Counted from the stretch's first letter, positions 30,166 to 39,917 are shown. The stretch: DNA of 64,000 nt from Kineothrix sp. MSJ-39 (GCF_018917935.1 NZ_JAHLPN010000002.1:62001-126000), one strand, 5' to 3'. Notes: a model not told the origin generated them from the letters alone. Translations and numbers: made by a program.

Positions 30166-31200
30166 ATTTCCTCCTGCAGATGCTTTTATTATATATCATC
30201 CACTAGAGAAAATCCTTCTATTTTATGTCCACTTGTTGGGATTTTATCCCCTTTTTATGTGTCCATTCTTCAGGAACCCTTCTTCTTATCGTGTCCACTT
30301 TATGGGGTATATTTTATTCACGTTCGAGTTTCATTCCCTCGCTTCTGCCGATTTTCACCCCCTCTTTTCGTCCCTGCTCATATTTCTGATCCATTTTCAT
30401 TTCTATCGTCATATAATTCTCCCTCCAATCATCATCTTCTCTTATAATCTTTACCTGATTCTGAATGTTTTCTGTATAAGAATCCGTTGGCTGTCCGGTT
30501 TTGAAATAATCAAGTAATTTTGTTGTATCCTCGCTGATCCCCTCTCTGTTGCCATTTATATTTACAAAATACGTTTGTCGTTTATCCGCAAGCACCAATT
30601 CTTTATTTTCCTTACATGTCGTCTCGAATGTATAAATACTTCTGTCATCTGCAAAAGGATCAAAGGTACAGATGAAGATCACAACCGATTGCTTTAAATT
30701 AAAATATTTCTGTCCTGCACGGATCTGGTAGCCGTCCATCTCACTGTGATAATAGCGTGTTCTCAAATGCAGATCTGTTTCTTCCGTTGTCTGCATTTCG
30801 ATATCATACACATTACCAGCGCTATCTTTGGCATAAATGTCGATACGGATTCCCTTTCCGATAAAGGTTGTTTTCATCGACTTCTGCGGCTCTACAACCT
30901 CAATCTCGATCAGTTTGATCTGCAGGATTCTCTGAAGTAGTTCCTTACATTTTTCCTTATCCCGGAATACCGTGCCAAACATGAAATCATTGGTGATACC
31001 AATCTCATCAAAATTGATCGTCTCCGTTTTGCCTTTTCCTGTCCCCATATCCGATACGACATTTTTTCGTTTCTGTGTCATATGACCTCCTCTTCTGTAA
31101 GCCATGCTTACCCAGAGAGGTCTGTTATACTTTGAAACCTCTCTGCTATTCATTTGTTTGTGGAATTTAAGCAGTGAAGTTTCTTGAAACGTTTAGATAT

Positions 31201-31263
31201 ATGATAGTAACCAGTCAGAGTTACCTATCATGAAATAGAAAATGGGATGGCGAGCCATCCCAT
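31201..31263 (-). terminator. Terminator of the DUF4132 operon, with an adjacent palindrome
   Basis: ATGGGATGG (31242-31250) pairs with CCATCCCAT (31255-31263), and the minus strand continues TTTTCTATTT, a plausible terminator about 75 bp beyond the DUF4132 stop. Two further palindromes are close by. ATGATAGTAAC..GTTACCTATCAT at 31201-31231 lies upstream of the Rpn-type gene. GCATTCAGT..ACTGAATGC at about 31290-31320 lies just past the DUF4132 stop. Confidence 0.65.
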
Positions 31264-31337
31264 ATAAAATATGATTTTGACTTTCTGCTTGCATTCAGTT
31301 TAACATACATACTGAATGCAGGCAACCATAAATACCT

Positions 31338-34300
31338 CTACTGTATCTGCTCCAGTATATACGGATCCTTGATCTTTTCATCCTCCGCAAAAAATAAGAT
31401 CTTCGTCAATACCTCTGCCGTCTTTGGATCATCATCCACAAATGGCAGGAAAATGCGTCCGCGCCTCTGCGAATGAACCGGCAGTACATTGATCATCGGG
31501 CCTGCCTCCTGATGCACCACGCCGCTTCCAAGATGAACCGTATAATTTGCGCGTTTTCCCTCTATCAAAGCATGATTCTTTGTGAAGGTCACATTCGTCA
31601 ATCTGAACAATGGCATCGTAAATTCTGCGATCGCCTTCCGCATTTCCACTGTGGAATGAGAAGTCTCCGGATCCACACCGCCCGCATGTGCCACGCTGAC
31701 AGCCATATCCACATCCCGCATCACCTCGGAAAACAGAATATCCGGGATTTCCTTCAGTTTCAGATCTTTTCCCGTTTTTCTGTCTGTAAATACAACCCAT
31801 TCCAGCGTCGGAGCTTCTATATCAGATGGTGAAAACCAGTCTGCCATGGCATAGATCCTTGCTACGATATTTTCCTTGTAATATACCTTCTGCAGACCAT
31901 CTTCGATATCTGCCACCCAATGTCTTGCTTTCAGACAGCCCAACGTTTTCTTCGTTTGGATCTGATTGCCCGCATAGCGGAGAGAATGCTCCATATTCAG
32001 TTCTTCTTCTGTTTTTACGTATAATTCCCTGAATACCTGTTTAAACGGCTGTATGATCTGCTGATCAAATACATATTTCTGGAGCATATGCCATTTGCCA
32101 GCCATATACATCTGATACGGATGTGCCACAGTCAATTTTGTACCATCTGCAAGCTGCATTTGCCGCATCTCTCCGTCTTCTGCCGGCACATAAAATGCAT
32201 CCTCTGCAGCAAAACCAAGTATGTCATCCTCCGTTTTGAACACCAGCGCAGCGACCATATCGTGTACGACCGGATTTTCCAGCATTCCCTTTATTTCCGA
32301 ATATGCATAAGTTTCCTGACTCTCCATTGCAGCTTCCAGCATAGCCTTTGTACGTCTTGCCTGCTCTGTCAGCTGCTTTTTGGCATCTGTCAGCTCCAGC
32401 ACATACGGATCTTTCTTGCTCTTTGGCGGAACACTCTTGAGCTGCCTGCCATTCTTTTCACAAATGACCGCACATTTGCCGCCCTCTTCCATTTCCAGCC
32501 ATATGGATAGTTCGCCGACTTCATGCGGTTTGAAATATTCCGCCATTTCCTGCGCCACCAGCCCCTCCATGCGCAGAATAAGTCTTGTCACGTCCTGATA
32601 GCCGGCGCTTACTGCCATGTTGCGCATAGCTATCTCAACTGCAGCCGCCTCGCTTGCACGCCGCTGGGCACCAAACTGCTTGCTTTCTTTTTTAAACTTC
32701 TGCAGGAACAGATATCTGTCTTTGATCTGCGCCTCCTTTTCAATCGGCAGAATACCGACCGCCATGAGGAGATCTTTGTTTCTCTTTGCCTCAATCTCGG
32801 CAAACAGCTTTTCTTCTTCATATTTACCAAGTGCAGCATCTGCATATTTTCTGGCTCTTGTATGTTTCGCGCCGTCTGATATATACTTTGCAGCCTTGTA
32901 TATGAGCTGGAAGCGCTGATCCCCCAGCTTTTCATATACCTCTGTAAACCACTTCTTATCAAAAGCACCCGCATTCAGCTCATCCACCTCAAGCGGCGTA
33001 TATCTGGCGATCATTGCCGTTCTCTTATCATCAAACATTTCATTCATATGCGCCATGAAATAATAGCAGCCGGCCGTAAATCCATCCCAGCCAAGATATG
33101 CACCCACAATATCGATCCATTCCGGTGCATACATGGCAGCCTCGATCAGGCGCGCTTCACTGATGTCGGTTCCTTCCAGATAAGACCGCAGCGTATCCGC
33201 ATTGTCGTTCACATCAGGCATACAAACCTGCAGCAGATGCGACAGGCTGTTCTTCTTGCTGACCTTCTGACGTCTGCCATATGTATAACTGCCGCTAAAA
33301 TAGGTAGATCTCTCCAGCGTTTCCTTACCGAGTGCAGCCAGTATTCTGACAAAATACGCTGCTCCGTATACGCGTTTCAGTCCATATACATATGGTGAAA
33401 ATTCTGTCTCTGTATCTCCTCTTGTCAGCTCTGCTTCCATTACAAGCGCCGACATATCCGTATAAAGCTTTTTGGCGATCTCCAGACATGCCTGATCCTT
33501 CTCAGACAAATCCCCGGATGGTGCGTGGAGCAGGATCTGTTTCACGCTGTCCATTCGTTTTCTTTCTGCCCAGCCCCATTTCCATTCATAGCCTCTGACC
33601 TGCCGCTGTCTGTCTTGTTCTGTCACATACTGCATCACATTCGATACACATTCCAGACTCTTATCCAGCGGATTGCCTTCAAATGCCATCTTGTACATAT
33701 AATCCCGGCTGATCAGTCCATGATTGTGCGCCGCAATATAAGTGGAAAGACTCGGTATTTCCATTGTATTCCAGCCATGTACCCAGTAGTGATCGCCCGG
33801 TTCGTTGATCACATCCGCCGGGATCCTGAAATCGTGTGCCTTTGCCAGCGCATAGTTGTACGGGAACAGCCTGACAAATAGTTCCTCTTTATAAGCAGCC
33901 TCCGCAGAACCTGCCTCCGCCTCCGGTGCCTTTCCGCCACCGCTGTGGACAGGCGAGATCCTGCCTGCCAATATCATGATCTGCTCATGCGTCAGCACGC
34001 TCCGGTGGCACAATGTCTCCTGTTCCTCTGTTTCTTCTATAAAATGATTTCTGCGCTTTTTCCCCCGGAATGTATAGATCAGGTCCTCCTTCCGGCTTAA
34101 AAGGTAGTCCGCTGCAACCACAGCCAGCTTTCTCTCATCACTGTCCGGTACAAATTTCTGATACAGATAGCTGATGACTGCTCTGATATGCGCAATGTAG
34201 CCAAGGCTAACCCTCTCCCCTGTATACTGCCATCCGAACAGGTCTGCAAGAAAACTTTCACAATACTTTTTAAAGTCTTCCTTATCATTGTTATACCCCT

Positions 34301-36725
34301 GTAAATATACATAAGCCTGCATACATACTTCCGGAGTCTGTATTGTCTTTTCATAAAAAACCAGCCACAGGTCTTCCAATATGATGCTTTCGTCATCCGC
34401 CGCAACATAAATCCCCGGCTGTTCGCCAAGCATACAGATTTCCCCATTTTTGTTTTCATATTCATCATATTTATGGATATCAATGAGGGCATCCAGCTTC
34501 CGCAGGATTTCTCCCGGATCTGTTGTTCCTGTCTTTGATCCGTTTAATAATCTGTCCTTCATCTTCAGAAAAGTTCCTGCCAGCTTACCTGCGCTTCCTA
34601 CAAGTTTCCCTGTGGCAATCCCGCTGTCCGAAAAATATCTGTTATAAAATTCCCTGCATTCTGCCAGATACTCTGCATCAAATACAGGCGTATAGTCCGC
34701 ATTTACATCATACAGCCCATAGCCTTGTGCAGCACCTGCTTTGTTCTCTGTCTCGTTTCGGATCTCCCGGATCAGTATCTGTTCCTTCGTGGAAACTTTG
34801 ATCCCCTTCTGCTCCATTTCATCCATACAGCCTGCACATGCTGTAAACAAGTTCTGTCTTTTGTCATCATTTTTAAGCTGCAGAAGAATATCCAGTCCTG
34901 CTGTCCTCTTTTCCTCTTTTGCGTCAGTAAGCAGTCTGCAGATCATCTGCTCCATCTCTGTTCCATCCAGCTTGTAAAGGATGGATAATACAGTTTCCCT
35001 GATATCAGATTTTTTATACTTCAGCATTCCCTCAAGTCTTGCATAATCTGCCTTTGAAAGTTCCATGGCGCTGACCAGCTTTGCAGCTTTCTGCCGCGTA
35101 TACGTCTCTTTATCCGCAACCGCATCTACCAGTATTTCTCTCTGTCTGTCATTTGCAGGTTCTCTGACCAAAAGAAGCAACAGTGTATCCCTGCTGTAAT
35201 GGGAAATATCTATCTCCTGCAGCATCTCTGCAATATGCGTGATCTTATCCTCATCACGGAGGGCACTTGCACAGATGGCAAGACGCATGATCACATCCGA
35301 GCGGTCAAGATATTCTGCATTCCATGGAAATACGCATGGATCGATTTCCAACCGTTTTTTCGGAATACGTGCAAGAATATCTTCCAGAATATCATAGATT
35401 TCCTGGCATTCCTGTCTGCTGTCAAAGTATTTCTCCACCTCCGCATATGTCTTTTCCCGGAGCACGCCACTGTAGCATTTCCCTTCCTCATAGACCAGTT
35501 CATTCATATAAGACACAAAATCCGACATAAAACTTGGCAGCATAACAGTTATGGTATCCATTTCCTCCGAAAACTGCCTGATAAATGTTTTTGCCACTTT
35601 ATGGGTGTATACCATGCCAAGATTCATCGACTTGATATACATGCCGAAAACCATTCTCTGATGCCTGCTGCCGGTTAGCGCCAGCTTATTCATAACAGCG
35701 CACGCCTCATCCAAATCGAAAAATCCATAGCTCCACAGAGCCAGATAGATCTGCATGGCATCCTCGCCTGCAAGTGCTTCTTTTCTGGCTTTTTCATCAT
35801 GCAGATAAGTGTCTATGGATAACAGTTGCTTTTTCTGGATCCTGTCAATTTTACTTTCCTCGCTTGCGATCAGTCCCGTCCAGGTCGCGACTGCCCGCAT
35901 GACAGAAGAATAGCGCAAGAGGTCATTTTCTTTTATCACCTGAAAAAGTGTCATAAATGCCTGCGCAGTTCCGTAATCCATATTTTCACAGATTGATTGA
36001 CGAAGCCCTTCCTGCAATCTCGCCGCAAGAAGAAGTTTTCCGACAGCCTCATAAAGTTCCGTATTCTCGCTCATGAAAATACCACGGAGCATACTTGTTG
36101 TCAGCTTTGTCTGCGTGCCTTCACCAAGCAGCACATCCAGTAGAAGCCTGATAAGTTCCTCATTGCCCCGGTCAAGCTCTGCAGCGATCCAGTATTCCGA
36201 TACAGCACTGTATCCCGCAGTGGCATATTTATTGCGGTAAAAACACAGCTTGTCCGCAGGCAGTTCTTCTTTATACAGGGATACAATATCTGCTTGATAG
36301 ATGCCCATCTCATGGTATGCCTTTAAAATGCGGAAGTATCTGTCCAAAAATGTCGTATACCGCTTTGTCCGCATCGTTCTCCTGTAATAGTACTCACTCA
36401 CTTGCCATTTTATAATACTGTCTACGGAAACATAAAAATCCTCCAGCAGCGCATCAGGCAGCCATCCGGGCATATTCTTCAACTCTTTTCTGAAGAACTC
36501 GGACGGACGGGCTCCTTTCTTTTCAAGAAAGGTTCTAAGCCGCTTGCCGATCACTGTGGAGGACACACTTCCTCTATATTTGTCACTTTCATCCAGCACC
36601 TGTCTTACTTGCTCACTGTAGCCATTTCTAAGCTCCCGCGAAGCTTTATCAAATGCCTGTCTAACCTCTTTTGCAACCTTCTTCTGCTCTTCCAGCTCTT
36701 GTCTTGTTTTCTTACCTTCTCCCAT
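31338..36725 (-). CDS. Giant DUF4132 (MolR-like) protein
   Basis: A 1795-aa soluble protein, the largest in the window. The first ~1000 residues are almost all helical with HEAT-like repeats (YARLEGMLKYKKSDIRETVL, then MICRLLTDAKEEKRTAGLDI). The C-terminal ~250 residues are the DUF4132 domain: WVADIEDGLQKVYYKENIVA, ADWFSPSDIEAPTLEWVVFT and VMRDVDMAVSVAHAGGVDPE. The WGR domain that joins DUF4132 in some relatives was not found. The biochemical role of the family is not established. It is the last gene of a three-gene operon, 20 bp after the 137-aa gene, with no catalytic motif I can name. Confidence 0.85.
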   Translation of the reverse strand: MGEGKKTRQELEEQKKVAKEVRQAFDKASRELRNGYSEQVRQVLDESDKYRGSVSSTVIGKRLRTFLEKKGARPSEFFRKELKNMPGWLPDALLEDFYVSVDSIIKWQVSEYYYRRTMRTKRYTTFLDRYFRILKAYHEMGIYQADIVSLYKEELPADKLCFYRNKYATAGYSAVSEYWIAAELDRGNEELIRLLLDVLLGEGTQTKLTTSMLRGIFMSENTELYEAVGKLLLAARLQEGLRQSICENMDYGTAQAFMTLFQVIKENDLLRYSSVMRAVATWTGLIASEESKIDRIQKKQLLSIDTYLHDEKARKEALAGEDAMQIYLALWSYGFFDLDEACAVMNKLALTGSRHQRMVFGMYIKSMNLGMVYTHKVAKTFIRQFSEEMDTITVMLPSFMSDFVSYMNELVYEEGKCYSGVLREKTYAEVEKYFDSRQECQEIYDILEDILARIPKKRLEIDPCVFPWNAEYLDRSDVIMRLAICASALRDEDKITHIAEMLQEIDISHYSRDTLLLLLVREPANDRQREILVDAVADKETYTRQKAAKLVSAMELSKADYARLEGMLKYKKSDIRETVLSILYKLDGTEMEQMICRLLTDAKEEKRTAGLDILLQLKNDDKRQNLFTACAGCMDEMEQKGIKVSTKEQILIREIRNETENKAGAAQGYGLYDVNADYTPVFDAEYLAECREFYNRYFSDSGIATGKLVGSAGKLAGTFLKMKDRLLNGSKTGTTDPGEILRKLDALIDIHKYDEYENKNGEICMLGEQPGIYVAADDESIILEDLWLVFYEKTIQTPEVCMQAYVYLQGYNNDKEDFKKYCESFLADLFGWQYTGERVSLGYIAHIRAVISYLYQKFVPDSDERKLAVVAADYLLSRKEDLIYTFRGKKRRNHFIEETEEQETLCHRSVLTHEQIMILAGRISPVHSGGGKAPEAEAGSAEAAYKEELFVRLFPYNYALAKAHDFRIPADVINEPGDHYWVHGWNTMEIPSLSTYIAAHNHGLISRDYMYKMAFEGNPLDKSLECVSNVMQYVTEQDRQRQVRGYEWKWGWAERKRMDSVKQILLHAPSGDLSEKDQACLEIAKKLYTDMSALVMEAELTRGDTETEFSPYVYGLKRVYGAAYFVRILAALGKETLERSTYFSGSYTYGRRQKVSKKNSLSHLLQVCMPDVNDNADTLRSYLEGTDISEARLIEAAMYAPEWIDIVGAYLGWDGFTAGCYYFMAHMNEMFDDKRTAMIARYTPLEVDELNAGAFDKKWFTEVYEKLGDQRFQLIYKAAKYISDGAKHTRARKYADAALGKYEEEKLFAEIEAKRNKDLLMAVGILPIEKEAQIKDRYLFLQKFKKESKQFGAQRRASEAAAVEIAMRNMAVSAGYQDVTRLILRMEGLVAQEMAEYFKPHEVGELSIWLEMEEGGKCAVICEKNGRQLKSVPPKSKKDPYVLELTDAKKQLTEQARRTKAMLEAAMESQETYAYSEIKGMLENPVVHDMVAALVFKTEDDILGFAAEDAFYVPAEDGEMRQMQLADGTKLTVAHPYQMYMAGKWHMLQKYVFDQQIIQPFKQVFRELYVKTEEELNMEHSLRYAGNQIQTKKTLGCLKARHWVADIEDGLQKVYYKENIVARIYAMADWFSPSDIEAPTLEWVVFTDRKTGKDLKLKEIPDILFSEVMRDVDMAVSVAHAGGVDPETSHSTVEMRKAIAEFTMPLFRLTNVTFTKNHALIEGKRANYTVHLGSGVVHQEAGPMINVLPVHSQRRGRIFLPFVDDDPKTAEVLTKILFFAEDEKIKDPYILEQIQ

Positions 36726-36745
36726 GTATAGCCCCTTTCACATCT

Positions 36746-37159
36746 TTACCACATTCTGCCCGCCAGCATCGTCAGGCGGATAAATGTAATTTCGTTACCC
36801 TCTGCAAACTCCACTTTCTCATCCAGATTTTCCAGTTCTCTGTCTCCCAGAAAGACACGGAACAATCCATCCTCAAATCCCTGCACAGCCGTCTCTATTG
36901 CCTTTTTTACATCCGGTTTCTTTTCCCCGTATACGATCCCGAATGCAATCTTACCGATCTGTGACATATCCTCGATCTGCTCCTTGGAAAGCACCGCCTC
37001 GCCTCTGTCCATGCGGTCTATATAATCAGCCACGCAGATCTTTACCGTTTCTCCGATCAGCTCCCGCAAACTCTCCGGTGCTTTCTCATAAGAAAATGCC
37101 ACTTTATCTATCGTGTTTTTACGCTTTCCAAGCTGCTTCATATTGACATATAAATGCAT
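36746..37159 (-). CDS. DUF4132-associated small protein, possible beta-grasp fold
   Basis: A 137-aa protein encoded 20 bp before the DUF4132 gene. It starts with two predicted strands and a helix (MHLYVNMKQLGKRKNTIDKV, then PESLRELIGETVKICV). A helical middle section follows, then strands ending FAEGNEITFIRLTMLAGRMW. This strand-strand-helix start and the E-G-N-E-I-T-F end recall ubiquitin-like and MoaD/ThiS beta-grasp proteins with an inserted helical segment, but I have no alignment to prove it. It lacks a terminal Gly-Gly. An AGGAGA site sets the start. Confidence 0.7.
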   Translation of the reverse strand: MHLYVNMKQLGKRKNTIDKVAFSYEKAPESLRELIGETVKICVADYIDRMDRGEAVLSKEQIEDMSQIGKIAFGIVYGEKKPDVKKAIETAVQGFEDGLFRVFLGDRELENLDEKVEFAEGNEITFIRLTMLAGRMW

Positions 37160-37169
37160 ATGTTTTCTC

Positions 37170-37343
37170 CTATCTTTTACGTTTTATAATTAAATTAGCA
37201 CAATATAAAACACATAAAAGAAAAATAATAGAGCCAGGAATATATTGCCTGATAAGCGATATTATCAGTGAAATAGTACAGAATACAATTCCAACAATGG
37301 CAACTGCAATCACAAGCTTGGAATTATTTAATAATTTTTTCAA
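37170..37343 (-). CDS. Small two-helix membrane protein
   Basis: A 57-aa protein beginning LKKLLNNSKLVIAVAIVG, with two predicted membrane helices (about 9-31 and 35-50) and a basic C terminus (IIKRKR). The frame is open to a GTG at 37352, but that codon overlaps the ribosome site; the TTG at 37343 sits 6 nt from GAGGTG and is preferred. It is only 10 bp upstream of the 137-aa gene, so it heads the DUF4132 operon. No homologous family is recognised. Two-helix peptides of this kind occur both in toxin systems and as membrane anchors for partner proteins. Confidence 0.6.
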   Translation of the reverse strand: MKKLLNNSKLVIAVAIVGIVFCTISLIISLIRQYIPGSIIFLLCVLYCANLIIKRKR

Positions 37344-37370
37344 AGCAATCACCTCATAGAAATGTTAATA

Positions 37371-37433
37371 CAAAACAGGAACATCCTAGGGTAGGCAAAT
37401 GTGATTGCATTCCTAGAATGTTCCTGTTTATTT
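37371..37433 (-). terminator. Terminator of the sleB transcript
   Basis: AAACAGGAACAT (37374-37385) pairs with the complementary arm ATGTTCCTGTTT (37419-37431). CCTAGG and CCTAGA extend the stem imperfectly. T-rich sequence follows on the minus strand. It lies 20 bp past the sleB-type stop codon and just before the DUF4132 operon, insulating the two. Confidence 0.75.
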
Positions 37434-37452
37434 TCACATTACTACCCAATCC

Positions 37453-38610
37453 TTAGTAGAAAATATGTCCCCCAATCTGCTGCCCGGTAAGCCCCGGGAT
37501 CGGGGTACGGAAGAACAGACAGTTTCCGACCGGTGAAGCACCTGCCATGGCATCCTGCGCTGCCTGATAGCACGATTCATTTGCGCCTCGGGCAAGCACC
37601 AATGCAAAACGTCCGCTGCCGACGGGTGAAAACTGCTTCTTCTGCATGATAACTTCCAGCACAGTGGATGGGAACAGCGGACTTCTGACACGGTTCAGTA
37701 CAACTGCTCCGACCGCCACTTTTCCGGTATAGCTTTCGCCGCCCGCCTCACACTCAATGATCGCAGCCATCAGATCCACATCACCGCTCGCAAACAGCAC
37801 ATCCGACAGATCCCTGTTGACCATCGCCTGTGACTGCAGGGACATGGCAAGTTCTTCCTTATACTGCTCCTGCAGCGTTGCGATATCGCTTTCCTTCTGT
37901 GCGATCTCCTGCTCGTAAGCCAGTGCTTCTTCTTCTTTTTCTGCGATCTGATCTAAGTACTGGCGTACATTTTCGCTTGTTTTCTTAACGTCCTCATACA
38001 ATCCCGTTGTGCTGGCATTTGCTTCCTGCTGCAGCATTTCAAGTGTCTCTTTATCCTGTTTGAGTTCTTTTTCCTTCTTTGCGATTTTTACCTGTGTATC
38101 CGCATATTCCTGCAACATCTTCCGGTCATACTGGTTGATCATCTCAATATAATCAGCCTTATTGAGCAAATCCGAAAAGCTGGATGCAGAAAGGAAAACA
38201 TCCAGATAAGAAGTGTTTCCCTCTTCATATAAGAACTGGATCCGCTGCTTCATTTCTTCATATCGTACCTTCTGCTGCTCCTTGGCATCTGCGATCGTTT
38301 CCTGCGCCTCGGTAATCGCATTTTGCTTCTTCTCGATGATCTCATCAATTTCCAGCAGTTTACTGTTAGCCTTCTGCAACTCTTCATTCAGATTATCCAG
38401 ATAGCTTTGCAGGCTTGCCCGATCTGTCTGCAGATCCTGAATGCTGTCATTTGCCTTTTCCAGTCCGTTTTCCGCTTTCGCTTTATCACGCTGCGCCTGC
38501 TCAAGCTGCTGTCCCGCCGTTGCATAGGTATACAAAGGACGCCCGATCAAACAACCGAGCGTCAATGTTGTAAAAGCTATCCATTTTTTCCAGTTCTTAC
38601 AAAATGTCAT
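37453..38610 (-). CDS. SleB-type spore cortex/cell-wall hydrolase with coiled-coil N terminus
   Basis: A 385-aa secreted protein: signal peptide or anchor (about 10-28), a long coiled coil (about 30-270) like that of PcsB-type proteins, and a C-terminal Hydrolase_2 (SleB/CwlJ) domain (VDLMAAIIECEAGGESYTGK, VAVGAVVLNRVRSPLFPSTV, ending FYRTPIPGLTG-like as FFRTPIPGLTG). The glutamate in I-E-C-E-A-G-G is the presumed catalytic residue. SleB enzymes cut spore cortex peptidoglycan on germination; the coiled coil suggests regulation by a partner complex such as FtsEX. It ends a run that also has cwlD. Confidence 0.88.
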   Translation of the reverse strand: MTFCKNWKKWIAFTTLTLGCLIGRPLYTYATAGQQLEQAQRDKAKAENGLEKANDSIQDLQTDRASLQSYLDNLNEELQKANSKLLEIDEIIEKKQNAITEAQETIADAKEQQKVRYEEMKQRIQFLYEEGNTSYLDVFLSASSFSDLLNKADYIEMINQYDRKMLQEYADTQVKIAKKEKELKQDKETLEMLQQEANASTTGLYEDVKKTSENVRQYLDQIAEKEEEALAYEQEIAQKESDIATLQEQYKEELAMSLQSQAMVNRDLSDVLFASGDVDLMAAIIECEAGGESYTGKVAVGAVVLNRVRSPLFPSTVLEVIMQKKQFSPVGSGRFALVLARGANESCYQAAQDAMAGASPVGNCLFFRTPIPGLTGQQIGGHIFY

Positions 38611-38622
38611 CTGCTACATCCC

Positions 38623-39108
38623 TTACAGATCAAGTTCTATTTTTCTGCCGGTTCTTTCATACCGGTAATATTCCACGCCTGCTGCGTCAAACATCTTTTT
38701 CGATGCGATATTCATCGGCGTTCCTTCGTATTTGTCACAGTCATACACAACCGTTCTGATCCCCGCCTGTATGATCGCTTTTGCACACTCATTACAAGGG
38801 AACAGGGAGACATACAGCTTTGTGCCTTCCAGATTTCCACCGCGATAATTAAGAATGGCATTCAGCTCGCTGTGTGTGACAAAAGGATATTTTGTTTCCA
38901 GCGCATCGCCTTCTCTGTCCCACGGGAAATCCTCATCGCTGCATCCATTTGGGAATCCGTTATATCCCATGGAAAGAATACGATTGTCTTTTCCGACAAT
39001 GCAGGCTCCAACCTGTGTATTCGGATCCTTGGAGCGCATCCCCGACAACATGGAAACGCCCATAAAATATTCATCCCACGAAATGTAATCTTTTCTCTTA
39101 TGATTCAT
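38623..39108 (-). CDS. Deoxycytidylate (dCMP) deaminase, ComEB family
   Basis: A 161-aa zinc enzyme that turns dCMP into dUMP for thymidylate synthesis. Zinc site: His79-x-Glu81 in VTHSELNAI and Cys105/Cys108 in FPCNECAK. SKDPNTQVGACIVGKDNRIL and MGYNGFPNGCSDEDFPW match the dCMP deaminase family. The sleB-type gene follows after 12 bp. A 155-bp gap separates it from upp, in which no clear terminator or promoter was seen. Confidence 0.95.
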   Translation of the reverse strand: MNHKRKDYISWDEYFMGVSMLSGMRSKDPNTQVGACIVGKDNRILSMGYNGFPNGCSDEDFPWDREGDALETKYPFVTHSELNAILNYRGGNLEGTKLYVSLFPCNECAKAIIQAGIRTVVYDCDKYEGTPMNIASKKMFDAAGVEYYRYERTGRKIELDL

Positions 39109-39263
39109 AATTTATCCCATCCGTTTTCCTGGCAGATCCGCATATACAGCAGATATCATTCTGCTACGCAGACCAAATGACCGATGCCACAGATAACAAT
39201 CCATACCGAAACACGCACTGCAATCTGTTTTTACCCTCGCATCGTTTATGACATGAATATCAC

Positions 39264-39893
39264 TTACTTTGTTCCGAAAATTCTGTCTCCTGCATCACCA
39301 AGTCCCGGTACAATATAGCTGTGCTCATTCAGCTTTTCGTCCAGAGAACCAATGTAGATATCTACATCCGGATGTGCTTCCTGCATTGCTTTTACACCTT
39401 CCGGTGCAGCAATGATACACATAAAGTGGATGTTCTTACAGCCTTTATCCTTCAGCATCTGGATGGCTGCTACAGAAGAACCGCCTGTTGCCAGCATCGG
39501 ATCAACTACAAACACTTCTCTCTGTGCGCAGTCTTCCGGAAGCTTACAGTAATATTCTACCGGCTTTACAGTAACAGGATCACGATACAGACCGATGTGT
39601 CCTACCTTTGCAGCTGGGATCATTTCCAGCATACCGTCTACCATGCCAAGTCCTGCACGCAGGATCGGTACTACAGCCAGTTTCTTACCTTTCAGCTCTT
39701 TTACGGTTGTCTTGCAGATCGGTGTTTCGATCTCTACATCAGCAAGCGGCAGATCTCTTGTTGCTTCATAACACATCAGCATTGCGATCTCGCTGATATT
39801 CTGTCTGAAATCCTTTGTTCCTGTTTCCTTTCTGCGGATAATACCAATCTTGTGCTGGATCAGCGGATGATCCATAACTACTACCTTACTCAT
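39264..39893 (-). CDS. upp: Uracil phosphoribosyltransferase
   Basis: A 209-aa pyrimidine-salvage enzyme joining uracil and PRPP to give UMP. The PRPP loop reads [20 protein letters not shown], and the uracil-binding end [16 protein letters not shown] is intact. [20 protein letters not shown] is also typical. Length is standard. It follows rpiB by 24 bp, a common Firmicutes arrangement. Confidence 0.98.
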   Translation of the reverse strand: MSKVVVMDHPLIQHKIGIIRRKETGTKDFRQNISEIAMLMCYEATRDLPLADVEIETPICKTTVKELKGKKLAVVPILRAGLGMVDGMLEMIPAAKVGHIGLYRDPVTVKPVEYYCKLPEDCAQREVFVVDPMLATGGSSVAAIQMLKDKGCKNIHFMCIIAAPEGVKAMQEAHPDVDIYIGSLDEKLNEHSYIVPGLGDAGDRIFGTK

Positions 39894-39917
39894 ACTCTTT
39901 GTCCTCCTGTGTATTGA

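Larger units (their letters stand above)
28696..30316 (-). mobile_element. Complete IS3-family insertion sequence
   Basis: A 1621-bp element encoding OrfA and OrfB on the minus strand. The ends are imperfect inverted repeats of about 40 bp: TAAAGTATACCCC on the left and TAAAATATACCCC read inward from the right, both followed by GGACA and TAAGAAGAAGGG at the same distances. The 3-bp target duplication is TTC at 28693-28695 and 30317-30319. Exact excision restores the interrupted host frame, which fixes the boundaries. Further GTCCA motifs near the right end (30226-30307) may bind transposase. Confidence 0.9.
28594..31081 (-). pseudogene. Rpn-type PD-(D/E)XK nuclease (transposase_31-like), interrupted by an IS element
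   Basis: Two pieces of one gene: 31081-30317 (255 codons) and 28695-28594 (33 codons plus stop). Removing the IS and one copy of its 3-bp target duplication restores a 287-aa reading frame, LERE running into NTEKERKRADDAL and ending RLRAMLKK. The nuclease core is intact: ITNDFMFGTVF, catalytic Asp81 in GIRIDIYAKD and Glu95/Gln97 in VYDIEMQ. Only a helical coiled-coil tail is lost, because the IS end supplies an immediate TAA, so a 255-aa product may still work. An AGGAGG site 4 nt before 31081 selects this start. The family (Rpn/YhgA-like) is linked to recombination and phage defence. Confidence 0.85.

Noticed and set aside
28701-30311. IS boundaries at CCCC..GGGG with a 4-bp TATA duplication
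   Set aside because: The inverted ends extend further outward (TAAARTATACCCC), and only the 28696-30316 boundaries with a 3-bp TTC duplication restore the interrupted reading frame.
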